From assembly GCF_029968015.1 (NCBI RefSeq), contig NZ_JASCIS010000020.1, positions 1 through 64,000 of the forward strand: 64,000 nt of DNA. Reading direction: 5' to 3'. A model generated the notes under the pieces. It worked only from the letters and a program-made list of their open reading frames with translations. It searched no databases and was not told the origin of the DNA. The stretch comes from Streptomyces luteolus (GTDB taxonomy: Bacteria > Actinomycetota > Actinomycetes > Streptomycetales > Streptomycetaceae). This document shows positions 23,670-32,535 of the stretch, in pieces. The position numbers and the translations under genes are program-made. Numbering within the stretch: position 1 is the first letter of the stretch; the number at the start of each line of letters is the position of its first letter.

Positions 23670-23820
23670 CTTCGGTCGCCTCCTTCTCTCCCCCTTCCGA
23701 TTTCCCTCACCCTCTCCGGCGGGCGTGCCCGCGGGGAGGGCCAAAAGTCCCGGCGGCGCAGGACCCAGGACCTTGCCACAGCACCCAGCGCCGCACCGAA
23801 GGGGCCGCAGGCCCGACATC

Positions 23821-23901
23821 GGGGCAGGCGTCGACGGGACCGTCTGGGGCGTGAACAACGACGGCAACATCTACCGCTACGGCGGGGACCAGCCGGGCTG
23901 A
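23821..23901 (+). pseudogene. C-terminal fragment of a tectonin-type propeller
   Basis: The frame reads VDGTVWGVNNDGNIYRYGGD before a stop. That is the consensus of a tectonin beta-propeller blade (DGTVWGVNxDGNIYRY). No upstream blades or start are present, so it is a fragment. The rest of 23670-24155 shows no gene. An intact seven-repeat protein of related design lies at 25743. Confidence 0.55.
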
Positions 23902-24155
23902 GCACAACAGTGGCACTGGCAACAACAACGGGAGTTCCGAGGGCTCCTGACCGACCCGGCCCGCAACAGCCGAGTTCTTGTCGGTGTGGTGCTCTTCAAC
24001 CAGCCGGTGAAAGATCCGGTGACCGTGATGCGGTCATTGGCGTCACGTCAGCACAACGCGGGCGGTCACTCGTCCTGAGGAAGCGGCGGCTCAAGTTCGC
24101 AGGCCGGGGCATGTTACGCCCGACCACACCCTTCAATCATCGATCGGATGACCTC

Positions 24156-24719
24156 ATGACCACGAGCAACGCTCCAGCCGCCGTCACGGCCAAAGGCCAC
24201 ATCTTCGCGATGCTGGATGTGGACGGCGACGGTGTGATCTCCAGGCAGGAGTACCTCGCTCGTCCCGAACGTGCCGCAGCGGCGCTCGGACGCGGCGGGG
24301 ACGACCCTCTTGTCTTGGCTGCTCTCACGGCTCACGAGCGGGTATACGCATCGATGGACTCGGACGGAGACGGCAGGGTGACCTTCGATGAGTACGCGAC
24401 GTGGGCAGGCGCCGAAGCCTTCGACGACGTCTGCCGGCAGGCGCTGGGATCGCTGTTCGACCTCGCTGACACCGAGATCGACGGAACCTTGAGCCGGGCG
24501 GAGTTCACACGGCTGCGTGTGGCACTCGGCAATCCCGCCGAGAACGCGGAGACGGCATTCGACGCACTGGACACCAACGGCGACGGGCGCATTGACCGCG
24601 ACGAGTACCTCGGCTCGATCCGCGCCTACGTGACCGACGGCGCTTCGCCGATGGCTGAAGCCCTGCATGAAGGATGCGCAGTCAGCACCGGAGCATGCGG
24701 AGCTGGAGTTCGTAGATGA
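24156..24719 (+). CDS. EF-hand calcium-binding protein
   Basis: 187 residues with four EF-hand loops: DVDGDGVISRQEY (about 19-31), DSDGDGRVTFDEY (about 67-79), DTEIDGTLSRAEF (about 107-119, degenerate at position 3/5) and DTNGDGRIDRDEY (about 142-154). This is the calmodulin-like CalD/CabA type found in streptomycetes. It is cytoplasmic and has no signal. The ATG at 24156 begins the conserved N terminus (TTSNAPAAVTAKGHIFAMLD). The C terminus (HEGCAVSTGACGAGVRR) is odd and overlaps the next gene by 53 bases, hinting at a recent frameshifted end. Confidence 0.9.
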   Translation: MTTSNAPAAVTAKGHIFAMLDVDGDGVISRQEYLARPERAAAALGRGGDDPLVLAALTAHERVYASMDSDGDGRVTFDEYATWAGAEAFDDVCRQALGSLFDLADTEIDGTLSRAEFTRLRVALGNPAENAETAFDALDTNGDGRIDRDEYLGSIRAYVTDGASPMAEALHEGCAVSTGACGAGVRR

Positions 24720-24891
24720 ACCCGAGCTGCCGAGGAGGGCTGACGGCTTGACCGTGCTCACTGTGAGGGAGGGCGCAGTACTGCCGCCGCTGCTTCCGGT
24801 CAGGGACTGCAACGGCGCTGTGGTCGCCGAGTACCAACTCACCAAGCAAACGCCCACTGCGAGGTACCTCACGGCTACTCCCACCCCATGA
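24667..24891 (+). CDS. small hypothetical protein overlapping EF-hand gene
   Basis: 74 residues. The start overlaps the end of the EF-hand gene in another frame, suggesting coupling. The core resembles the protein at 22399 (VLPPLLPVRDCNGAVVAEYQ against LPADIPLVDGDGKLIVTYRA). It is acidic at the N terminus (HAELEFVDEPELP) and has no membrane segment. Function is not recognisable. An alternative is that only the later part is translated from an internal start. Confidence 0.5.
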   Translation: MKDAQSAPEHAELEFVDEPELPRRADGLTVLTVREGAVLPPLLPVRDCNGAVVAEYQLTKQTPTARYLTATPTP

Positions 24892-24993
24892 AAATGGGTG
24901 CCCACTGGGGCATCGTGAGGCGGGATTGGCAGGAGGAATGGTCACCCGCTGCCCGTTCACGATCCACGTCAACTGAGGGGCACGGCGACGACA

Positions 24994-25128
24994 ATGGCGC
25001 CTGTCTCGAAGGCCCTATCGGCTCTCGACACCAGCGACGGCAACTCCAGCAACCCCGGTGCCAAGCTGGATGTTTCCACCGGCGACCAGCAGCGAATCCC
25101 TCAGGCGGCAGGTGTCTGGGGCAGGTGA
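24994..25128 (+). CDS. possible 44-residue peptide
   Basis: An ATG frame encodes MAPVSKALSALDTSDGNSSN and ends GVWGR at a TGA that overlaps the start of a hairpin terminator. The Ser/Asn/Gly-rich middle and the immediate terminator suggest either a short expressed peptide or the last piece of a larger lost gene. A GAGGGG lies 16 bases upstream, which is rather far. The remainder of 24892-25316 holds nothing else I can support. Confidence 0.25.
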   Translation: MAPVSKALSALDTSDGNSSNPGAKLDVSTGDQQRIPQAAGVWGR

Positions 25129-25144
25129 TTAACGCCTGCCCCAG
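25116..25144 (+). terminator. hairpin terminator
   Basis: CTGGGGCAGG and CCTGCCCCAG form a perfect 10-bp stem with loop TGATTAACG, followed by TTCTTG. It ends the transcript of the EF-hand region or the short peptide frame. Confidence 0.7.
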
Positions 25145-25316
25145 TTCTTGCTCCAGCAGAAACCAGCAGATCCAGCCGAACTGGCGATACGGTCCGGCGA
25201 CGGAGTCCAGGCGCGCCGCCTACCTGTATCGCCTGAAGCGAACCGCCCTCAGACCCGGGGCGAAGCCCGCCGGTCTGAGGCCGACAGGAGACGCCACCGA
25301 ATCAGGCCTGCCTGGA

Positions 25317-25526
25317 TCATTTTTTCGGGAACAGGGTGACGTCGTTATCGGGATTGTCCTCATCATCTTGACCAATGATCTGCATGACCTCGATGACTTG
25401 GTTCCGAGGCTGCGGCTTCACGTCATTCCCGTCCGGATCGGGAGCCGTCACCTCGTCGGTGACACTGTCTGGTTCCGCACTGCCCTCCGGCTGCTCTTCC
25501 GGTGTGGCGTTCTGGCTGTCACTCAT
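25317..25526 (-). CDS. small acidic protein, paralog of 19865-20116
   Basis: 69 residues, acidic and without Cys, membrane helix or signal. The first 40 residues parallel the 19865 protein (EPDSVTDEVTAPDPD against DPDKLTDDATAPAPD). The C-terminal part (QVIEVMQIIGQDDEDNPDND) differs and ends VTLFPKK. The start has a GGAGTG ribosome site at the same distance, within an upstream block shared by both loci. No neighbouring enzyme suggests a pathway. A duplicated regulatory peptide or precursor is possible. Confidence 0.65.
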   Translation of the reverse strand: MSDSQNATPEEQPEGSAEPDSVTDEVTAPDPDGNDVKPQPRNQVIEVMQIIGQDDEDNPDNDVTLFPKK

Positions 25527-25612
25527 GAGTCACTCCGAGGTCGTCGTGGGATGGTGGCCATTGCACGAGCCCGCCGTGAATCCTTGCTCCGGCCGCGGTG
25601 ACACAAACCAGC
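25527..25612 (-). promoter_or_regulatory. upstream region shared with 20117-20202
   Basis: The 85 bases before the ATG align with those before the paralog at 20116 with only a few gaps. They include GAGTCACTCC next to the start, CGTGGGATGGTGG in the middle and CAAACC at the far end. Confidence 0.55.
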
Positions 25613-25742
25613 CCGGAAACCATCTGGCTTGTCGACACGCGATCGGACGGGACGGTGCTCCCCCTGGGCGGTGCCGTCACTACCGCCCAGGAGGAATTCG
25701 CTGGGGACGTACGGCCATATTCCCTTCTATGGCCGCTGGGGT

Positions 25743-26624
25743 TCAGGAGAGGGCGAGTTGGGTGACGTTCGTCGCCTCCTTCACCCACTGGGCGTCGAGG
25801 GCGCCCTCCTTGACGTAGGCATCACCGTTCCCCTTGACGACGCCGATGCGCTTGCCGGACAGGGCGATCTGGATCGCGTCGGACGACTCCTTCACCCAGC
25901 GCGCACTCAGACCGCCTTCCTTGACGTGGGCACTGCCGTCGTCCTTGGCGATGCCGATGCGGTTGCCGGACAGCTCCAGCTGGATCACATCGGTCGCCTC
26001 CTTCACCCACTGGGCGTCGAGGGCGCCTTCCTTGACGTAGGCAGTGCCCTGGCCGTTGAAGACGCCGATGCGGTTGCCCGCCAGGTCGATGTCGATCGCG
26101 TTCGTCGACTGCTTGACCCAGAGGGCGTCGAGGGCACCTTCCTTGACGAGCGCGTCGCCGTTGCCCTTGACGATGCCGATGCGCTTGCCGGAGAGTTCCA
26201 ACTCCTTGACCTTCGTCGCCTCCTTCATCCAGATGGCGCTGAGGCCGCCTTCCTTGACGTGCGCGCTGCCGTCGGCCTTGACGATGCCGATGCGGTTGCC
26301 GGACAGGGCCAGCTGCTTGACGTTCGTCGCCTCCTTCACCCACTGGGCGTCGACGGCGCCTTCCTTGACGTAGGCATCACCGTTGCCCTTGACGACGCCG
26401 ATGCGCTTGCCGGATACGACGACCTGCTTGATGCCCGAGGACTGCTCGACCCAAGTGGAGCTGAGGCCGCCTTCCTTGACGTGTCCGCTGTCGTCCGCCT
26501 TGACGATGCCGATGCGGTTGCCGCCGTCACCGGACACGGTGGCCTGCGCCGTGGTGGCCGTGGCGGCGCCGATGACGCCGGCCATCGACAGGGCGAGGAC
26601 GGCGGAAGGAATCTTGCTGTTCAT
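25743..26624 (-). CDS. secreted seven-repeat tectonin-like protein
   Basis: 293 residues. A Sec signal (MNSKIPSAVLALSMAGVIGA, cleavage near ATTAQA) leads into exactly seven tandem 37-residue repeats and nothing more. Each repeat follows G[NK]RIG-[IV]-x-K, then a D/G-rich turn, HVKEGGLS or YVKEGALD, a Trp, and a hydrophobic end. Repeat types alternate (GNRIGIVKADGSAHVKEGG and GKRIGVVKGNGDAYVKEGA). This predicts a closed beta-propeller like tectonins, which bind sugars or surface polymers. The repeat DNA is highly similar, showing recent expansion. It faces no obvious partner. Confidence 0.85.
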   Translation of the reverse strand: MNSKIPSAVLALSMAGVIGAATATTAQATVSGDGGNRIGIVKADDSGHVKEGGLSSTWVEQSSGIKQVVVSGKRIGVVKGNGDAYVKEGAVDAQWVKEATNVKQLALSGNRIGIVKADGSAHVKEGGLSAIWMKEATKVKELELSGKRIGIVKGNGDALVKEGALDALWVKQSTNAIDIDLAGNRIGVFNGQGTAYVKEGALDAQWVKEATDVIQLELSGNRIGIAKDDGSAHVKEGGLSARWVKESSDAIQIALSGKRIGVVKGNGDAYVKEGALDAQWVKEATNVTQLALS

Positions 26625-26888
26625 GCGGTTCTCCTCATTGAACGAGAGGGCACGGGAAGCGAAAGATGATCTTCCGGAGGAAGAAACGGGCGTGCGGTTA
26701 CTTGGTCACGAGGAGTCACTCGAAGAGGTCTGCAGGGAGTTCATCCTGCTGACCCTCATCTCCGCCGCTGGTCGTCAACTTGACCGTGATCGTGCGCCGG
26801 AGACTGCTCAGGACGGTCCGCCCCTGGACTGCGCACCCTGAGGTCGGCCCCCGCAGTGCGCTGCGGCGGCCGACCTCGTCAGGCCGGG

Positions 26889-27887
26889 TCAGAGGGTGTC
26901 CTGCACCTTGATCTGGCCGCGCTGGACCACGAGCTTCTGGTTTCCGGTGTCCATGCAGCGCCAGATCCGGGCATTGCCGTCGTTCTCACGGGAGTTGCCG
27001 GTGTCGAGGCACATCTCGTTGTCGGTGCCGAGGGTGTTCTCCACGACGAACTGGCCGCCCCGGGCGGCCCAACGCTGGTTGGCGGCCGCCTGGGCGGTGT
27101 TCTTGCACTCCCACATGTGGACGTTGTCGCCGTTATTACGGGAGTTGAGGGTGGAGACGCACAGTTCGGGGTTCTTGCCAACGGTGTCGGCGACCTTGAT
27201 CCGCCCCTCGTCGATCACGAACTTCTGGTTGGCGTAGCTGCTGTTGCAGGACCAGATCCGGACGTTCTTGCCGTTGGTGCGCCCGTTGCCGGCGTCGAGG
27301 CACATGGGCTTGGGCGCCCTTGAAGTGGCGACGTTGAGGGTGCCGTCGTCGATGGTGTGGACCCGGCGAGTGTTCACGTCGGTGTAGCGCACGGTGCCGC
27401 GTCCGGCGGTGAGCCTCGTGCCTTCCGGGGCGGAGCGGACGACGGTCACCTTCGGCGAGAAACGGAAGTAGGAGTTGGCCGGCCAGCCGCTGCGGCCGCC
27501 GTTCTTTCCGTAGCCCTCGCAGGTCAGCTTGGTATTGGCCTCGCTGAGCGTGCAGCTGCGCAGGCCGAGGTTGTTGTCCTTCCAGTCGGCGTTGTCGGTG
27601 CTGTACTTGGTGGGGACGGTGGACTGGGCGGGGAAGGTGGAGTTGCCCGGCGCGGTGAACACCACGGTCGAGCCGCTCGGGGGGAAGACGCCGGCCGAGC
27701 CGGTGTTCTGGTAGGTCCAGTGGGCGGTTCCGGTGGCGCCGGGGGCGATGGTCGCGGTCGTCGGCACGTCCTTGCCGGCGAAGGCTTCGGCGCTTGCGGT
27801 GGTCACGAACGCGCCGGTCAGGGCGAGGGCGGTGGCCGCGACGGTGGCGGCACGGGCCAGCGCGCGGGTACGGGTGGTGCGGGTCAT
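26889..27887 (-). CDS. secreted ricin-type beta-trefoil lectin
   Basis: 332 residues. The signal peptide ends near TTASAEA. Residues 35-185 form an immunoglobulin-like or DUF11-like beta domain (TTATIAPGATGTAHWTYQNT). Residues 190-332 are a ricin B-type beta-trefoil with three repeats around CLDAGNGRTNGKNVRIWSCN, CVSTLNSRNNGDNVHMWEC and CLDTGNSRENDGNARIWRC, each with an NQ-K/R-[FWL] end corresponding to the QxW motif. Carbohydrate binding outside the cell is expected. It lies next to the tectonin-like gene in the same direction, 264 bases apart. Confidence 0.88.
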   Translation of the reverse strand: MTRTTRTRALARAATVAATALALTGAFVTTASAEAFAGKDVPTTATIAPGATGTAHWTYQNTGSAGVFPPSGSTVVFTAPGNSTFPAQSTVPTKYSTDNADWKDNNLGLRSCTLSEANTKLTCEGYGKNGGRSGWPANSYFRFSPKVTVVRSAPEGTRLTAGRGTVRYTDVNTRRVHTIDDGTLNVATSRAPKPMCLDAGNGRTNGKNVRIWSCNSSYANQKFVIDEGRIKVADTVGKNPELCVSTLNSRNNGDNVHMWECKNTAQAAANQRWAARGGQFVVENTLGTDNEMCLDTGNSRENDGNARIWRCMDTGNQKLVVQRGQIKVQDTL

Positions 27888-27956
27888 GGGTTCACTCCGA
27901 GTTCTGCGTACGGGCTGGGCCGGGCGTGCGCTCGGCAGGGGGCCCGCTGAGGGACG

Positions 27957-27989
27957 GGGGAAGCAGAGGGGAAGCAGAGGGGAAGCAGA
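27957..27989. repeat. three perfect 11-bp tandem copies
   Basis: The unit GGGGAAGCAGA occurs three times in a row in the divergent intergenic region upstream of the lectin gene. The rest of 27888-28304 holds no gene. Confidence 0.9.
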
Positions 27990-28267
27990 AGTGCGGCCGC
28001 AACAAGCCCAGTTGGCCCCGGAGGAGAGTGGTCCGAGCTAGGGCGAGGGGAGGTGCCGGGCTCGGCGAGGGTCACCGTCCGGCCTCGGCGATGATCATGA
28101 TCGCGTAACGATGTGTGACTTTGCGGCATTGCGTAGAACCGGCGAGCCGTGGCCCCCTCCTCGTCCCACTCCCGCTCCCGGTCGGCCGTATTCGCAGGTG
28201 GGATGACTTATCGGCTGACCGGCGGACGGTGGGCGCGCGCAGAGCCTACCGGGCGTCGCGCCCGACA

Positions 28268-28291
28268 AAGATCACGGTACGTAATGATCTT
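28268..28291 (+). promoter_or_regulatory. inverted repeat just upstream of channel-like gene
   Basis: AAGATCA and TGATCTT are perfect 7-base arms with a 10-base spacer, ending 3 bases before the GAGGTGA ribosome site of the 28305 gene. It could be an operator or mask the ribosome site. Confidence 0.45.
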
Positions 28292-28304
28292 GTGAGGTGA
28301 TTCC

Positions 28305-29615
28305 ATGTCGGGTGTCGTCCGGTCGAGGCGGGTGCGCGGCGTCCTGCTCGCCCTCGCCGTCGTGCTGCTGGCGGTGGCGGTCGTGGCCGGCGCCGGTTTG
28401 CGCGACCCCGTGCACGCGCTGCAGAACCAGGGAGGGCGTACGGCGCTGATGCTGGCGAGCGGGGTGCTGGGGCTGGTGCTCGCCGCGTTCGCGCTGCTGA
28501 TTCCGGGTGCCGGTAACCCGGGACCTGGGCGGCGGCTGGTCTGGCTGAGCGCCTGCTTCAGCTTGCTGTGCATCGGGGCGACGGTCTTCGTGTGGGCGTG
28601 CGTGTCCTCGGACGACTCCCTCAAGGGCGTGCCCGGCACCGTCGTCACCACCGACGCCCAGACCGGACGGGAGCTCGCCGCGCAGGACCGTGCGTCCCAA
28701 CGGCGCGTCCCCACCGGCCTGTTGATCGAGACCTTGCAGTTCACCGACACCCACAACGTGCGCCTGACCGGCTACCTGTGGCAGCGCCTTCCCGCCTCCG
28801 CCGACCCGGACGAGCCGGCCGTCGAACTGCCCGACGCGATCGACGGCGGCCCCGCCGAGCGCGTCTACCGCTACACCGACGGTGACCAGCAGGTCGTCGG
28901 CTGGCGGTTGCGCACCACCCTGCGCGAGGCATTCGACTACGGGCACTATCCACTGGACCGGCAGGTCGTACGGCTGTCGATGTGGCCGCGCGACGCGGAC
29001 ACCGTCCTCGTGCCCGACTTCTCCGCCTACCCGCCCTGGGACACCCGGCACGAGCTGGGCCTGTACCAGCACATCGTCACCGCGCAGTGGCACCCGCAGT
29101 TCACCGCGTTCAGCCTCGGCGAGGTCGACGACCGCACCAACTACGGGCAGCCCGGCGCCAGCGTCGACTCCACCATGCCCGAACTGCACTTCTCCACCGG
29201 CCTGTCCCGCGAGTTCCTCAGCCCGCTCCTGGACCGGCTCGTCCCCCTCATCGTCATCGCCTGCCTGGTCTTCGCCTCCCTGTTCGTCATCACCAAGGAC
29301 AGCGAACGCCGCGCCCTGTCCGGCTTCTCCACCTGGGCCGTCCTCGGCTTCTGCGGCGCGCAGATGCTCATCGTCGCCGTCCAGCACGGCTCCCTGCGCG
29401 GCGAGACCAGCTCCTCCGGCGTCGTCTACGCCGAGTACTTCTACTTCATCCTCTACCTGGTGATCGCCCTCGTCGCGATCAACGTCGTCGAGCACACCTC
29501 CACCCACCGCTTCCGCCTCCTGGACTGGCAGGGCAACGCCGCCTCCCGCCTCCTGTACTGGCCCACCATGACCGGCCTCCTGCTCGCCGTCACCATCGCC
29601 GTCTTCCTGCTGTGA
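28305..29615 (+). CDS. membrane protein resembling a pentameric ligand-gated ion channel
   Basis: 436 residues. Three N-terminal hydrophobic helices (about 11-30, 46-68, 78-99) precede a 200-residue beta-rich domain, then four helices near 310-330, 338-360, 370-395 and 415-435. The soluble domain contains DYGHYPLDRQVVRLSMWPRD, which matches the F/Y-P-x-D-x-Q signature of Cys-loop receptor domains. The first helix after it starts LDRLVPLIVIACLVFASLFV, with the conserved pre-M1 Pro. The four-helix block follows the family layout. The extra N-terminal helices are unusual. The ATG has a GAGGTGA ribosome site. Function as a channel is not shown. Confidence 0.7.
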   Translation: MSGVVRSRRVRGVLLALAVVLLAVAVVAGAGLRDPVHALQNQGGRTALMLASGVLGLVLAAFALLIPGAGNPGPGRRLVWLSACFSLLCIGATVFVWACVSSDDSLKGVPGTVVTTDAQTGRELAAQDRASQRRVPTGLLIETLQFTDTHNVRLTGYLWQRLPASADPDEPAVELPDAIDGGPAERVYRYTDGDQQVVGWRLRTTLREAFDYGHYPLDRQVVRLSMWPRDADTVLVPDFSAYPPWDTRHELGLYQHIVTAQWHPQFTAFSLGEVDDRTNYGQPGASVDSTMPELHFSTGLSREFLSPLLDRLVPLIVIACLVFASLFVITKDSERRALSGFSTWAVLGFCGAQMLIVAVQHGSLRGETSSSGVVYAEYFYFILYLVIALVAINVVEHTSTHRFRLLDWQGNAASRLLYWPTMTGLLLAVTIAVFLL

Positions 29616-29858
29616 CCCGTCGGCACCCGCGCTCTGCGCCCCTCCCGCGGACCACGGACCTTGTATGCGGCGCCGCGCCGCCCTCACGCTCCTCGCCACT
29701 GTCCTACTCACCGGCACTCGCACCGCGCCCCGACCCGCCACCCGTCGCTGCCGTGGCCGGTGTTCTTCCCGGACGCCGCGCGGACCGGGCCGACACCGCC
29801 GAGGGGCCGCTCCGGTGACGTCCGTAACCACGTCCGCCCGTAGGCCGTTCCCCTGGAC

Positions 29859-30176
29859 GTGATCACTCCGCTCAAGACCGCCGTGACAGGCGCCGCCGCC
29901 CTCCTCGCCCTGGCCGTGCCCCCGACCACGGCCCACTCCGCGCCCTTGGCCGGCCCCGTCAGTGTCCCGGACTCGTTCTGCGAGGGCCGGGCTGACGCCA
30001 ACTACCCGCACCCCGAGCGCCCCGACGCCTTCGTCCAGTGCTCCGGCGAACTCGCCTACGTCTTCGACTGCCAGCCCGGCCTGCTCTACAACCCTTACCC
30101 GCGCCCCTGGGGCCAGTGCGACTGGCCCGACAACGTCGACTGGCAGCCGGGCGAATGGACCGACCCCACCCCCTGA
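29859..30176 (+). CDS. secreted chitin-binding type-2 (CBM14) peptide
   Basis: 105 residues from a GTG. The signal sequence is TAVTGAAALLALAVPPTTAHSA. A single peritrophin-A-like domain covers residues 38-95: C at FCEGRADANY, aromatic core FVQCSGELAYVFDC, and C at WGQCDWPDNVDW. Four cysteines are visible against six in animal peritrophins, as in bacterial versions. Binding to chitin of fungi or insects is expected. It has no catalytic domain. The 243 bases before it have no gene. Confidence 0.85.
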   Translation: MITPLKTAVTGAAALLALAVPPTTAHSAPLAGPVSVPDSFCEGRADANYPHPERPDAFVQCSGELAYVFDCQPGLLYNPYPRPWGQCDWPDNVDWQPGEWTDPTP

Positions 30177-30290
30177 CGCCCCGCCCTCCGCCCACCACAC
30201 CACGCTCGGAGACGACCCCGCGGCATCCGGCCACCTCACCCACCTGCCAGACTTCCCCCGCCTCACTGCCGACGACAGGAGAACGGGCCG

Positions 30291-31288
30291 ATGTGCGGGC
30301 TGGCCGGCTGGGTGAGTTTTGAACGGGACCTCTCCCAGGAGGCCTCTACGGTGGACCGCATGGCCCAGGCGCTGCGTCGCCGCGGGCCCGACTCCAGCGG
30401 CAGTTGGGCAGCGCGCGACGTGGTCCTCGCACACCGAAGGCTCGCCGTCATCGACCCGGCGGGCGGCGCTCAGCCCATGCAGGCCGACACCGACGCCGGA
30501 CCGGTGGTCCTCGTCCACACCGGCGAGGTGTACAACTTCGCCGAACTCCGCACCCAACTCCGCGCCCGCGGCCACCACTTCACCATCCGCTCCGACACAG
30601 AGTCGTCCTGCGCGGACACCTGGAATGGGGCGATCGGCTACCCGAACGGCTGGTGGGCATGTTCGCCTACGTCGTGTGGGACGGGCGACACCGCACGCTG
30701 ACGCTCGTACGCGACCGGCTCGGCATCAAGCCCTTGTTCTACCAACTCGCGGGCGACGGGACGCTGTTCGCTTCCGAACCGAAGGCCATCCTGGCCCACC
30801 CGGACACGAGGCCGGTCGTCGAACTGGACGGACTGCGCGAGCTGTTCACCTTCAGCGGCACCCCAGGCCACGCCGTATGGGCAGGCATGCACGAGCTCCT
30901 GCCCGGCCACACTCTCACCATAGGTCCCTCAGGCTTGCGCCACCGTCGCTACTGGTCCCTGCCCGACCAGCTGCACACCGACAACGCGGACGCCGCTGTC
31001 GAATCCGTACGGGTACTGCTGGAGGACGCCGTGGCGGGCCAGCTTGTCGCCGACGTGCCCCTCAAAGCCACTACCCCAGCCCTTTCGGTACCCACTACGC
31101 CACTGAACTCCTCAACCAGGTTCGCCAGTTGCTCGACCAGCCCGGCCACCCGGTCTTCGGCCTCTTCGACCACCACGCACTCGACGCCGCACGCATCGAC
31201 CCCGCCCCGCCCCGCCCGCGCAGCCATGGAACGTGCCCTGGACACCGCCACCTGGCTCGACCACTACCAACCCACCCTCAGGTACTGA
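30291..31288 (+). pseudogene. asparagine synthase (AsnB-type), frameshifted and internally deleted
   Basis: The glutaminase domain starts with the catalytic Cys2 (MCGLAGWVSF) and includes RRGPDSSG and LAHRRLAVIDP. The frame breaks near 30600 where one G is missing (GAGTCGTC for GAGGTCGTC) and resumes as VVLRGHLEWGDRLPERLVGM. Reading continues through RDRLGIKPLFYQ to QLVADVPL, where the ATP-binding SGGLDSS loop should follow but is deleted. The next recognisable text is the family's C terminus, MERALDTATWLDHYQPTLRY. The full protein would be about 600 residues, so it cannot be active. Confidence 0.88.
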
Positions 31289-31407
31289 AGGCGCATCAGC
31301 AACGGGCACTTGCGTTCGCCGACCCCATCCCCCCCCACGGGCCACACCCCCTGGACCAGCGGAGTTCGCCCGCGCTCGCACCACCAGGCGGCGACAGAAC
31401 CGCTCTC

Positions 31408-31677
31408 TCAGAGCTTCACGACCGGTGCACATCCGTCGCCACTCGGTGCCGAACCGGCCGGGCAATTGTGCCGGCCGGTGGAGGTCATGGACTTTGACCG
31501 GATCACGATCGCTCCGTCCGGGGACAACGCCGTGCTCTCCGCCATCGCCGACTCTGAGACCGCGGCCTCGCCGACAACAGGAACCGGCTCACTCGCGAGC
31601 GCCTGCGCAGGAGACGACGCGATAACGGCGGCCAGCGCACTGGTGGCAACGGCGGCTGCAGAGAAGAACTTGTTCAA
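31408..31677 (-). CDS. small secreted protein
   Basis: 89 residues from a TTG start with GGCAGGA 10 bases upstream. The signal peptide is clear (MNKFFSAAAVATSALAAVIA, cleavage near SPAQALA). The mature part has only two cysteines (HNCPAGSAPSGDGCAP), able to form one disulfide loop at the C terminus. No family is recognised. It runs against the asnB remnant and is intact, so it is probably an independent gene. Confidence 0.6.
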   Translation of the reverse strand: MNKFFSAAAVATSALAAVIASSPAQALASEPVPVVGEAAVSESAMAESTALSPDGAIVIRSKSMTSTGRHNCPAGSAPSGDGCAPVVKL

Positions 31678-32166
31678 GGGATTGTCCTGCCTTTTCTCTC
31701 GTCTTGGCTATTCCCGTGATCGCGGGACGCGCCGCATCCTCCCGCTCCTGAACTCGGCGACAGGGGAAGCGGCGCCCGCTCACCGCCGCTCGGTGTCCTG
31801 AATTCCGGCGAACGGCTCTAGTGGCGGCTCAGCTGTGCGTACGAGGTCCAACGGTGGGCGTCGGGTCGGGGGCCGTGGCGATCCGAGCACCACGGTGACA
31901 ACCAGCGGGCAGGACGCCAGCCATGCGGCAGGCGCGCACTCGTTGCGTGTACGCAGGTGCGGCATCAGAGGTCAGGTTTGACGGACTACGTCAACGGAGT
32001 GGACCGCATGGAGTGAATGGCCAGAACCGGCGTTGCTCGCACGGGATCCGGGGAAACGTATGCGCCGGGCACCCGGCGCTCCATCGACCCGTGAGCGTCA
32101 CGGAAGCACTCCTGAGCAAGACCGGCAAATTCAGTCCAACTGAACGCAGAAGAAGAGGACTTCACT
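31678..32166. other. no supported gene
   Basis: Open frames here conflict and lack homology. The last bases supply GAAGAGGAC, the likely ribosome site of the next gene. Confidence 0.45.
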
Positions 32167-32535
32167 GTGATCAAGCTGAACCGCATCGCCTATGGGGGCA
32201 CGCAGAACAAGCCGACCGGGGACGGATCGACCCAGTCCGTCGAGAGGGTCGTGGTGAACCTGACCTACGCCTACGACGAGTCCGGCGTCGCCGACCAGGT
32301 CCCCGGTACCGACCGGGCCGGTCTGTTCCTCAGCGTCACCGCTTCTGACCAGAGTGCCGCAGGCAGCCTGCACCTCCAGCACGGTAGTGAGGTCACCTTC
32401 GATGGTGCCGAACACACTGCGGACTTCACGGTGACGCCGTACCACGGCTCCTCCTTCCCGGAGGGCGGCGTACAGGCGATCGCCTTCTTCGACGCTGCCG
32501 ACAAGGACGAGGCGACCCTTCATCTGTCCCGCTGA
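32167..32535 (+). CDS. hypothetical beta-rich protein
   Basis: 122 residues from a GTG. The sequence alternates hydrophobic strands and turns (SVERVVVNLTYAYDESGVAD; LFLSVTASDQSAAGSLHLQH) with no signal peptide or membrane helix. It looks like a single beta-sandwich of unknown type. It is flanked by asnB debris, so it may be a late arrival. No partner or motif suggests a function. Confidence 0.65.
   Translation: MIKLNRIAYGGTQNKPTGDGSTQSVERVVVNLTYAYDESGVADQVPGTDRAGLFLSVTASDQSAAGSLHLQHGSEVTFDGAEHTADFTVTPYHGSSFPEGGVQAIAFFDAADKDEATLHLSR

Noticed and set aside
28272..30578. 768-codon minus-strand frame
   Set aside because: It lies opposite the channel-like gene, chitin-binding gene and asnB remnant, whose homology is clear. 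Its composition is that of a mirror frame of high-GC coding DNA.
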